Below are positions 1 to 5,597 of a stretch of DNA of 5,597 nucleotides, one piece after another (position 1 is the stretch's first letter; each line of letters opens with the position of its first letter). The notes below the pieces were generated by a model. It was not told where the DNA came from, searched no databases, and worked only from the letters and a program-made list of their open reading frames with translations. A program made the position numbers and the translations under genes. Source of the stretch: Methylotenera sp. Its GTDB lineage: Bacteria > Pseudomonadota > Gammaproteobacteria > Burkholderiales > Methylophilaceae. The stretch covers positions 1 to 5,597 of the forward strand of contig JACDEP010000142.1 in assembly GCA_013816325.1 (NCBI GenBank), given 5' to 3'.

Positions 1-480
1 ACCCTGAACACCGGTGCTGCGGGCTACACCGGCATTGTTGCCGGTGAGACTCTGACAATCGGTGCTGCCACTGGCGCCTTCAACAGCAAAGACGTAGTGA
101 CTGCCAATACCGTCAACATCAGCGGCATCGCCCTAGCCGATGGTACTGGCTTGGCCAGCAACTACAATCTGACTAACACCACAGCATCAACAGCCGCCAA
201 TATCACCGCCAAAGACATCACAGCGGTGACCGGCATCACCGTCAACAACAAAACCTATGACGGCAACACCGCCGCCACCCTGAACACCGGTGCTGCGGGC
301 TTTAGCGGTGCATTAGGTGGAGACATCCTCAATGTAGCCACCGCCACTGGTAACTACACTGACAAGAATGCCGGCACCGGCAAGACCGTGAACATCACGG
401 GCTTGAGCTTAGGCGGCGTGGATGCAGCTAACTACAACCTTACAGGTACCACAGCCAGCACCACGGCAGATATTGCCGCA
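1..480 (+). repeat. Tandem YDG repeat units, about 92 codons each
   Basis: Bases 1-24 and 277-300 are identical, giving a period of 276 bases (92 codons). The repeat continues more loosely downstream: the NYNLT segment at 160-174 recurs at 430-444 (offset 270), so the second copy is two codons shorter between these points. Unit 1 is cut by the window edge. Unit 2 runs roughly from 217 to 480, after which the MBG-like domain replaces a third copy. The exact identity at one end of the unit and divergence elsewhere suggests copy-number change or gene conversion among units, with more copies probably lying to the left of the window. Confidence 0.8.
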
Positions 481-966
481 CGCCCCATTACCATCACTAC
501 CAACCCTGGACAAACAAAGTTGGCTGGAAGTGCTGATCCAATACCTTTTACCTTTGTCGTGGGTGGACTGGGGTTGGTAGGTGGCGATACTTTAACGGGC
601 ACATTGGATCGGTTATCAGGTGAAGCCCCAGGTAATTACGCAATTAACCAAGGCAGCTTGGATGCAGGCAGTAACTACGCTATTACTTATATAGGCAATC
701 CATTTTCTATTTTAGTGCCAAGCAATATCTCACCTAGTAATAACGCTGGTTTGGGTAACTTAATGCTAGCTATCAATGAACGTCCCTTACAGAACTTAAC
801 CATACTTAATCTTTCTGCAACTGGAGCGGGCAGTACTGTTGATACTGGGAACGTTACAGAAGCTTGCGCAACATCGCCTGAGCAAACGCCTAATAACCCC
901 AACACATCAGTCATGTTCAATTTTGGTATCAAATTGCCCAAAGGTGTTCAATCAGACTGCATTTAA
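1..966 (+). CDS. Large repetitive surface/secreted protein with YDG and MBG-like domains (3' end only)
   Basis: The frame is open from base 1 to the TAA at 964-966, giving 321 residues of a larger protein whose start is outside the window. Residues 1 to about 160 are low-complexity Thr/Ala/Gly/Asn-rich beta-repeat sequence: the end of one YDG unit, then a full one with KTYDGNTAATL at about residues 84-94 and NYNLT near the end of each unit. Residues of about 161-238 (ARPITITT to NPFSIL) resemble an MBG-like domain, with GDTLTGTL, GNYAI and NYAITYIG. The last 83 residues have no repeats and carry two cysteines, one in EACATSPE and one in the terminal SDCI, which could form a disulfide. Such domains occur in filamentous-haemagglutinin-like exoproteins and adhesins, often exported by two-partner secretion. 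The secretion domain and signal peptide are not visible here, so adhesin function is inferred. There is no membrane anchor or LPXTG-type motif at the end. Confidence 0.85.
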   Translation, partial: TLNTGAAGYTGIVAGETLTIGAATGAFNSKDVVTANTVNISGIALADGTGLASNYNLTNTTASTAANITAKDITAVTGITVNNKTYDGNTAATLNTGAAGFSGALGGDILNVATATGNYTDKNAGTGKTVNITGLSLGGVDAANYNLTGTTASTTADIAARPITITTNPGQTKLAGSADPIPFTFVVGGLGLVGGDTLTGTLDRLSGEAPGNYAINQGSLDAGSNYAITYIGNPFSILVPSNISPSNNAGLGNLMLAINERPLQNLTILNLSATGAGSTVDTGNVTEACATSPEQTPNNPNTSVMFNFGIKLPKGVQSDCI

Positions 967-981
967 CTCGCAGTCTTTATT
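954..981 (+). terminator. Possible intrinsic terminator overlapping the stop codon of the repeat protein
   Basis: AGACTGC (954-960) and GCAGTCT (970-976) form a perfect 7-bp stem with a 9-base loop that contains the TAA stop at 964-966. It is followed by a short T-rich stretch (TTATT). The stem is short and the T-run is interrupted, so termination may be weak. Position and orientation fit the end of the repeat-protein transcript. Confidence 0.45.
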
Positions 982-1014
982 CCTGAGCAATTCCCGCAAT
1001 ACAGTAATAATTCT

Positions 1015-1044
1015 TTGCTTTAATATCCCGCAGCCAAGTAAAAT
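1015..1044 (+). promoter_or_regulatory. Candidate sigma70-type promoter for the tRNA-Gly (and thiD) transcript
   Basis: TTGCTT (1015-1020) is a weak -35 match (3 of 6). It lies 18 bases before TAAAAT (1039-1044), a 5 of 6 match to the -10 consensus. Transcription would begin near 1051 and give a leader of about 15 bases before the mature tRNA. This is the best-placed promoter in the 100-base spacer. If it is correct, only the 3' arm of the 1022-1066 inverted repeat is transcribed. The call rests on motif matching by eye. Confidence 0.35.
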
Positions 1045-1066
1045 ACTATTTTATACGCGGGATATT
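1022..1066. repeat. Perfect 10-bp inverted repeat abutting the tRNA 5' end
   Basis: AATATCCCGC (1022-1031) is the exact reverse complement of GCGGGATATT (1057-1066), with 25 bases between. Inside that loop TAAAAT (1039-1044) and ATTTTA (1048-1053) form a further 6-bp stem around ACT, so the whole segment can fold as a nested hairpin. The right arm ends one base before the tRNA begins at 1067, and the tRNA itself starts with GCGGG. No T-run follows, so it does not look like an ordinary terminator. It could act in leader processing, as a protein-binding palindrome, or as a remnant of an insertion next to the tRNA. Confidence 0.6.
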
Positions 1067-1140
1067 GCGGGTGTAGTTCAATGGTAGAACGCTAGCTTCC
1101 CAAGCTCGATACGCGGGTTCGATTCCCGTCACCCGCTCCA
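1067..1140 (+). tRNA. tRNA-Gly, anticodon CCC (reads GGG)
   Basis: A full 74-base cloverleaf can be drawn by hand. The acceptor stem pairs GCGGGTG (1067-1073) with CACCCGC (1130-1136), then the discriminator T and an encoded CCA (1138-1140). The D stem pairs GTTC (1076-1079) with GAAC (1087-1090). The anticodon loop TTCCCAA spans 1097-1103, with anticodon CCC at 1099-1101. The T stem is 1113-1117 with 1125-1129 around TTCGATT. The sequence closely follows the enterobacterial tRNA-Gly(CCC) as I remember it. The anticodon stem CTAGC/GCTCG contains one U-C mismatch (1093 with 1107, standard pair 28:42), and the first T-stem pair is a G-U wobble. The 3' end lies 25 bases before the thiD ATG on the same strand, so co-transcription with thiD is likely. 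Confidence 0.96.
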
Positions 1141-1165
1141 CACGACTTTAATTTTGGTAAACACC

Positions 1166-2026
1166 ATGGCAAATCAAGCACCACCTTCAGTAATGACCTT
1201 TGCGGGCACGGACCCTAGCAGTGGCGCGGGCTTGCAGGCAGATATCCTGACCTTCGCCAGCATAGGTTGCCATCCTTTATCTGTAGTGACGGCGATTACC
1301 GTGCAAGACACCATAGGCGTAGATAGCGTACTGCCTATGGATGCAGATTGGGTCAATGACCAGGCGCGCGCAATTTTAGAAGATGTGCAGGTTTCAGCAT
1401 TCAAAATAGGCCTACTAGGCTCGGTAGAAAATATCGCAGTGGTGGCAGAGATCATGGCGGATTATCCGGATGTGCCATTGCTGATAGACCCTATCTTGAC
1501 TTCTGGCCGTGGTGACGACTTGACCACTGATGACATGATGGATGCGATGATAGAATTATTATTTCCGCAAGCTACTCTAATTACGCCGAATAGTTTAGAA
1601 GCACGCCGTTTGGCTTTTGCAGATGATATAGATGAAATAGGCCTTACTTCGCTGGATGAAAGCGCCGCACGACTACTGGCCATGGGTAGCGAATATGTAC
1701 TGATTACCGGCACCCATGAACGTACACTGGAAGTGACTAACACTTTATACGGCGAAAACAAACTTATTAAAGCTTATAAATGGGAACGTTTGCCGGGAAG
1801 CTACCATGGTTCTGGCTGTACTTTGACAAGCGCGATAGCTGCTTGTATGGCACATGGCCTCACTATGGAGGAGGCTATTTTGGAAGCGCAGGAATACACT
1901 TGGCAAACGCTTAAGAATGGTTTCAGGCCGGGTATGGGGCAATACATACCGGACCGCATGTTCTGGGCACGTGATGAAGAAGACGCATTAGTAACGACAG
2001 GCGATACCAGTGCTAAAACGCATTAA
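1166..2026 (+). CDS. thiD: Hydroxymethylpyrimidine/phosphomethylpyrimidine kinase ThiD
   Basis: The 286-residue cytosolic enzyme phosphorylates HMP to HMP-P and then to HMP-PP, the pyrimidine donor for thiamine. It is a ribokinase-fold protein of usual length or slightly longer. Visible signatures are AGTDPSSGAGLQAD at residues 13-26 (substrate-binding N-terminus), KIGLLGS at 80-86, the ITPNSLEARRLA segment, and GSGCT at 215-219, which forms the anion hole and carries the family's catalytic cysteine (C218). The ATG at 1166 is preferred. A TTG at 1154 in the same frame would add four residues but has no better ribosome site, and only a poor GGT match lies 7 bases before the ATG. No room remains for a separate promoter between the tRNA (ends 1140) and the gene. 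The stop TAA shares its last A with the thiE ATG. The charged C-terminal tail (about 15 residues) beyond the fold is not one I recognise. Confidence 0.95.
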   Translation: MANQAPPSVMTFAGTDPSSGAGLQADILTFASIGCHPLSVVTAITVQDTIGVDSVLPMDADWVNDQARAILEDVQVSAFKIGLLGSVENIAVVAEIMADYPDVPLLIDPILTSGRGDDLTTDDMMDAMIELLFPQATLITPNSLEARRLAFADDIDEIGLTSLDESAARLLAMGSEYVLITGTHERTLEVTNTLYGENKLIKAYKWERLPGSYHGSGCTLTSAIAACMAHGLTMEEAILEAQEYTWQTLKNGFRPGMGQYIPDRMFWARDEEDALVTTGDTSAKTH

Positions 2027-2658
2027 TGCTGTACCTCAACAAATTAATGATTAAAGGCTTGTATGCAGTGACGCCAGATATTGCAGATACGCAAACTCTG
2101 TGTGAAATGGTCACGGCTGCTTTGCAGGGTGGTGTAAGCATCTTGCAGTACCGTAATAAGCTGGCAGATGCGGTATTACGACACGTTCAAGCGAGTGCCT
2201 TACTGCCAATCTGCCGGCAATATGAAGTACCTCTCATCATTAATGATGATGCGGAATTGTGCAAATCACTAGATGCCGATGGCGTCCATTTAGGTGGTAC
2301 AGATGGCAATATTGCAGCAGCACGCAAATTGCTCGGTGCGAATAAGATCATTGGCGCCTCCTGTTACAACCGTTTAGAGTTGGCACAACAGGCGGCAAAA
2401 CAAGGTGCAAGTTATGTGGCTTTTGGTGCGTGTTTTGACTCAATCACCAAGCCAAATGCAGCTTTAGCAAGTTTGGATTTATTTGCCCAAGCGAAAAAGC
2501 TTAACCTACCGACCGTTGCAATAGGCGGCATTACACCTGAAAATGTGCAGCTGGTAAAACAGGCGGGCGCAGATGCTGTGGCAGTCATCAATGCGCTTTT
2601 TGGCAGTAAAAATATCCAGACAACCGCAACAGAATTCGTACACTTATTGAATAGCTAA
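2026..2658 (+). CDS. thiE: Thiamine-phosphate synthase ThiE
   Basis: This 210-residue TIM-barrel enzyme joins HMP-PP from ThiD to hydroxyethylthiazole phosphate, giving thiamine phosphate and pyrophosphate. Length is typical. Family landmarks in order: GLYAVTPD (11-18), QYRNK (41-45, diphosphate contact), INDDAELC (72-79), DGVHLGGTD (85-93), GASCYN (110-115), FGACFDSITKP (133-143, thiazole-phosphate contact) and AIGGITPENV (165-174). The last phosphate-binding strand reads VAVINALF (185-192), where an S is more usual in place of N189; this is likely tolerated. The start at 2026 overlaps the thiD stop by one base (TAATG), which suggests translational coupling. A second ATG at 2047 (residue 8, MIKGLYAVTPD) fits the family N-terminus equally well, and neither has a Shine-Dalgarno sequence. 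Confidence 0.95.
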   Translation: MLYLNKLMIKGLYAVTPDIADTQTLCEMVTAALQGGVSILQYRNKLADAVLRHVQASALLPICRQYEVPLIINDDAELCKSLDADGVHLGGTDGNIAAARKLLGANKIIGASCYNRLELAQQAAKQGASYVAFGACFDSITKPNAALASLDLFAQAKKLNLPTVAIGGITPENVQLVKQAGADAVAVINALFGSKNIQTTATEFVHLLNS

Positions 2659-2662
2659 TCAA

Positions 2663-3949
2663 ATGACATCCATTAACCAAACTCTTTTCGACAAATCCCA
2701 GCAACTCATTCCTGGCGGCGTAAATTCACCGGTGCGTGCCTTCCGCAGCGTAGGCGGTACGCCGATCTTTTTCAAGCGTGGTTTGGGTTCGAAGCTGTGG
2801 GACGTTGATGGTAAGCAATATATCGACTACATCAATTCATGGGGCCCAATGATTGTAGGCCATGCACACCCGGAGGTCATCAAAGCGGTGCAGCTCGTGG
2901 CGGAAAATAGCCTGTCGTTCGGTGCGCCAACCGGTTTGGAATTGGAAATGGCTGAGCTTATTAATAAGTTAGTGCCTAGTATGGAACAAGTGCGCTTGGT
3001 CAGCAGCGGCACGGAAGCCACTATGAGTGCGATTCGGGTGGCGCGTGGCTTTACCGGCCGTAATAAGATTGTGAAATTTGAAGGTTGTTACCATGGCCAT
3101 GCTGATGCATTATTGGTAAAGGCCGGTTCAGGGTTGCTTACTTTTGGTGAGCCAAGCTCCGCAGGCGTGCCAGCCGAAGTAGCCGCTCACACTTTGACGC
3201 TGGAATACAATAATACCCAAGAGCTTAAAGAGCTGTTCGATAAAATAGGCAGTGAAATTGCCTGTGTTATTATTGAGCCGGTGGTGGGTAATATGAATCT
3301 CATCGTTCCGCACATGGAATTCCTAACCACTCTGCGCGAACTTTGTACCCAACATGGCAGCGTGTTGATTTTTGATGAGGTGATGACTGGATTCCGCGTG
3401 CATCTTGGCGGGGCACAAGCGCTTTACAACATCAAGCCGGATATGACGACATTGGGTAAGGTAATCGGTGGTGGGTTGCCGGTTGGTGCGTTTGGCGGCC
3501 GTAAAGACATCATGAGCTGCCTAGCACCTTTAGGTGCGGTCTACCAGGCAGGAACATTGTCAGGTAACCCGGTCGCGGTGACTGCAGGCTTGAAAACACT
3601 GGAGTTAATTCAGGTCCCTAACTTCCACGACAAACTTAGCGCGCAAACCAAAAAACTCGTAGATGGCATGGTACAAGCCGCTAAAGAGGTCGGTGTCGTT
3701 TTCAACGCGCAAAACGTAGGTGGTATGTTCGGTTTGTATTTCAGTGAAACGTGCCCAACCAGTTTTGCCGAGATCATGCAGTCCGATAAAGCAGCGTTCA
3801 ATAAGTTTTTCCACGCCATGCTTGATGCTGGCATTTACCTTGGCCCGTCTGCGTTTGAGGCTGGCTTCGTCTCGGCGGCGCATACCGATGAAGATATCGC
3901 ATTCACGATAGACATTGCGAAAAAATCGTTTCAATCACTCGCCACCTAA
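2663..3949 (+). CDS. hemL: Glutamate-1-semialdehyde 2,1-aminomutase HemL
   Basis: The 428-residue PLP enzyme converts glutamate-1-semialdehyde to 5-aminolevulinate, the last step of the C5 route to tetrapyrroles. It is a cytosolic class-III aminotransferase-fold protein of normal length, normally a dimer. Key features are NSPVRAF (21-27), SWGP and GHAHPEV near the N-terminus, SSGTEA (114-119, PLP phosphate), CYHGHADALL starting at C142, IIEPVVGNM around E205, DEVMTGFR with D238 facing the PLP ring nitrogen, and TTLGKVIGGGLP with the Schiff-base lysine K266. GTLSGNP (297-303) closes the site. The usual SPGVP segment of the lid reads SAGVP here, a mild change. The ATG lies 4 bases after the thiE stop, so the gene is almost certainly in the thiDE operon. 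No Shine-Dalgarno sequence is visible, and translation may rely on coupling. Confidence 0.97.
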   Translation: MTSINQTLFDKSQQLIPGGVNSPVRAFRSVGGTPIFFKRGLGSKLWDVDGKQYIDYINSWGPMIVGHAHPEVIKAVQLVAENSLSFGAPTGLELEMAELINKLVPSMEQVRLVSSGTEATMSAIRVARGFTGRNKIVKFEGCYHGHADALLVKAGSGLLTFGEPSSAGVPAEVAAHTLTLEYNNTQELKELFDKIGSEIACVIIEPVVGNMNLIVPHMEFLTTLRELCTQHGSVLIFDEVMTGFRVHLGGAQALYNIKPDMTTLGKVIGGGLPVGAFGGRKDIMSCLAPLGAVYQAGTLSGNPVAVTAGLKTLELIQVPNFHDKLSAQTKKLVDGMVQAAKEVGVVFNAQNVGGMFGLYFSETCPTSFAEIMQSDKAAFNKFFHAMLDAGIYLGPSAFEAGFVSAAHTDEDIAFTIDIAKKSFQSLAT

Positions 3950-4030
3950 CTCGCAATCGTTCTTTTGCTCACCACGTACGGTTTTGGCAAAATAATTCTG
4001 TATCTTTAGCCCCTATCTTATTGAACACAC

Positions 4031-4071
4031 AGACATTTAGCGGTAAACTTGAAGGTTCCGCTAAATGTTTT
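4031..4071 (+). terminator. Terminator-like hairpin between hemL and gltB, in or before the gltB leader
   Basis: ACATTTAGCGG (4033-4043) and CCGCTAAATGT (4058-4068) form a perfect 11-bp stem. It can extend outward by a G-U and an A-U pair, and inward by AACT/GGTT (4046-4049 with 4054-4057) capped by TGAA. The 3' arm runs into TTTT (4068-4071). This is the best intrinsic-terminator candidate for thiD-thiE-hemL, 84 bases past the hemL stop. It ends only 13 bases before the gltB ATG, which leaves no room for a gltB promoter behind it. It could therefore also be a leader hairpin or attenuator for gltB. Confidence 0.6.
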
Positions 4072-4084
4072 GTGATTAGATAAT

Positions 4085-5597
4085 ATGGCATCAGATTTAA
4101 GTAATCAAATTACGCTAACTTCTCCTAGGTTGCTGGATTTAGAGTCACCAAGCGCTCAAGCTGCCTTTACAGGTAAACCGGCTAAACAGGGTTTATATAA
4201 TCCGTCTAATGAGCGCGATGCTTGTGGCGTTGGCTTTGTGGCGCATATCAAGGGCCAGAAAAGTCATGAAATTGTGCAAAAAGGCTTAGAGCTCCTCACT
4301 AACCTGACGCACCGTGGCGCAACTGGCTATGATCCTAAATTGGGCGATGGCGCTGGCTTACTCATGCAAATGCCCGATGCGTTCATGCGCAAGGAGGCTG
4401 CCAAACTCAATATCACTCTGCCAGTAGCGGGCCAGTACGCAGTAGGTAATGTATTTTTGCCACAAACAGACGCGAATCGCGAAGCTTGTGTTGCCATCAT
4501 CAATAAAATCATCGCGGAAGAAAACCAAACTTTACTAGGTTGGCGTGATGTTCCCGTGAATAATAGCAATATTGCCCATGCTGCGCATGATGTAGAGCCG
4601 GTGATGCGCCAAGTGTTGATTGCGAGCGCAGCAACCGATCAGAATGTTTTCGAGCGCAAGTTGTTTGTCATCCGTAAACGTATCGAACACGCTGTTCGCG
4701 CCTTGGAATTCAAAGACAAAGCGACGTTTTATATTCCGTCACTGTCCTCACGCACCATCGTATACAAAGGCATGCTGCTCGCCAATGAAGTAGGCGTGTA
4801 CTACACAGATTTGAATGACGAAAGCGTAGTTTCAGCTTTGGCTTTAGTCCACCAGCGTTTTTCTACCAATACCTTCCCTGCCTGGGATTTAGCACACCCG
4901 TTCCGCATGATTGCGCACAACGGCGAAATCAATACCGTACAAGGTAACGTCAACTGGATGGCGGCGCGCCACGAAACGATGCGCTCAACAGTGCTGGGCG
5001 ACGATCTGGAAAAATTATGGCCATTGATTGCAGAAGGCCAGTCGGATTCCGCTTGTTTTGATAACTGTCTTGAATTGCTCGTAGCTGGCGGCTACTCATT
5101 GCCCCATGCAATGATGATGTTGATCCCAGAAGCGTGGTCTGGCAATCCCTTGATGGATGAAGAGCGTCGTGCCTTTTACGAGTATCACGCTGCGTTGATG
5201 GAGCCGTGGGATGGACCTGCTGCGGTAGCCTTTACTGATGGCCGCATGATTGGTGCTACTTTGGACCGCAACGGCCTGCGTCCTGCGCGTTATTTGGTCA
5301 CGGATGATGACATCGTGATGATGGCATCCGAAATGGGTGTGCTGACATTTCCACAAGAAAAAATCGTTAAAAAATGGCGTCTGCAACCCGGTAAAATGTT
5401 GTTGATCGACATGGAACAAGGCCGCATCATTGACGATGCAGAAGTTAAAACAGAGCTGGCCTCGGCTAAACCATATAAACAATGGATTGAAAAAACCCGT
5501 TATTTCCTGAGCGATATGCCGAAAGTGGAAGGTAATCTGGAAATGGCTGCCAGCCTACTAGACACGCAGCAAGCATTTGGCTACACACAGGAAGACA
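4085..5597 (+). CDS. gltB: Glutamate synthase (NADPH) large subunit GltB, N-terminal part (runs off the window)
   Basis: The first 504 codons are present and the reading frame is open to the window edge. The full family protein has about 1,500 residues. The enzyme moves the glutamine amide to 2-oxoglutarate, giving two glutamates. ERDACGVGF places the catalytic nucleophile at C47. The 46 residues before it are probably a propeptide removed to expose the cysteine as the mature N-terminus, as is known for this family. Other class-II amidotransferase residues are HRGA (76-79), the glutamine-binding R258 in RFSTNTFP, N279-G280 of HNGEIN (oxyanion hole) and D321 in QSDSACFD. DRNGLRPARY is also conserved. 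The final residues, QQAFGYTQED, match the start of the central domain. The ATG at 4085 is the first possible start after an in-frame TGA at 4073-4075. It lacks a clear Shine-Dalgarno sequence. A gltD gene would be expected downstream but cannot be seen. Confidence 0.96.
   Translation, partial: MASDLSNQITLTSPRLLDLESPSAQAAFTGKPAKQGLYNPSNERDACGVGFVAHIKGQKSHEIVQKGLELLTNLTHRGATGYDPKLGDGAGLLMQMPDAFMRKEAAKLNITLPVAGQYAVGNVFLPQTDANREACVAIINKIIAEENQTLLGWRDVPVNNSNIAHAAHDVEPVMRQVLIASAATDQNVFERKLFVIRKRIEHAVRALEFKDKATFYIPSLSSRTIVYKGMLLANEVGVYYTDLNDESVVSALALVHQRFSTNTFPAWDLAHPFRMIAHNGEINTVQGNVNWMAARHETMRSTVLGDDLEKLWPLIAEGQSDSACFDNCLELLVAGGYSLPHAMMMLIPEAWSGNPLMDEERRAFYEYHAALMEPWDGPAAVAFTDGRMIGATLDRNGLRPARYLVTDDDIVMMASEMGVLTFPQEKIVKKWRLQPGKMLLIDMEQGRIIDDAEVKTELASAKPYKQWIEKTRYFLSDMPKVEGNLEMAASLLDTQQAFGYTQED

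Noticed and set aside
839..1087. Overlapping + strand open frame of 82 codons spanning the end of the repeat protein and the tRNA start
   Set aside because: It is out of frame with the repeat protein, runs into the tRNA, has no ribosome site and no recognisable protein character.
990..1140. Attachment-site duplication of the tRNA 3' end in the upstream spacer
   Set aside because: Only a 7-base match (ATTCCCG) is shared between 990-996 and the tRNA T arm, and no integrase or mobile gene is present in the window.
3605..3934. Minus-strand open frame of 109 codons inside hemL
   Set aside because: It lies wholly antisense to a well-conserved HemL coding region and reads as a shadow frame with no family features.
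3965..3993. TTGCTC - 17 bases - CAAAAT as a sigma70 promoter for gltB
   Set aside because: Matches are only 3 of 6 and 4 of 6. It is the least bad candidate upstream of the leader hairpin but too weak to list as a feature.
3984..4000. TTGGCA followed by AT-rich sequence as a sigma54 -24/-12 promoter for gltB
   Set aside because: The GG is present at 3986-3987, but the required GC 12 bases later is CT (3998-3999), so an essential element is missing.
5096..5482. Minus-strand open frame of 128 codons inside gltB
   Set aside because: It is antisense to the conserved amidotransferase domain of GltB. The composition (rich in His, Gln, Phe) is typical of a shadow of a real gene.

Overview
The window looks like chromosomal DNA from a mid-GC betaproteobacterium. 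The best guess is a Methylophilaceae-like (Nitrosomonadales) lineage. This rests on the style of the ThiD, HemL and GltB proteins, the thiD-thiE-hemL gene order and the moderate base composition. It is an inference from recall, not from a search. All recognisable genes lie on the + strand.

Layout. Positions 1-966 hold the 3' end of a large repetitive surface protein: YDG-type repeats, one MBG-like domain and a short cysteine-containing tail. Its start lies outside the window. A small hairpin overlaps its stop codon and may be its terminator. Positions 967-1066 are a 100-base spacer with a candidate promoter and a perfect 10-bp inverted repeat that ends exactly where the next gene begins. Positions 1067-1140 encode tRNA-Gly(CCC) with an encoded CCA end. 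Only 25 bases later begins a tight cofactor gene run: thiD (HMP/HMP-P kinase), thiE (thiamine-phosphate synthase, 1-base overlap) and hemL (glutamate-1-semialdehyde aminomutase, 4-base gap). A 135-base spacer follows. It carries a strong terminator-like hairpin that ends 13 bases before gltB, the large subunit of NADPH-glutamate synthase. gltB runs off the right edge after its glutamine amidotransferase domain.

How the genes fit together. ThiD makes HMP-PP and ThiE joins it to the thiazole phosphate to give thiamine phosphate. HemL makes 5-aminolevulinate for haem and other tetrapyrroles. GltB takes the amide of glutamine for glutamate synthesis, and glutamate is the starting point of the C5 route that HemL serves. 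The spacing suggests that thiD, thiE and hemL form one operon, perhaps transcribed together with the tRNA. I see no TPP riboswitch upstream of thiD.

The proteins are known families with their key residues intact, and I see no sign of a new multi-gene system. The parts most worth a second look are non-coding: competing complementary segments around the 5' end of the tRNA, a likely tRNA-thiD joint transcript, and the hairpin in the gltB leader.
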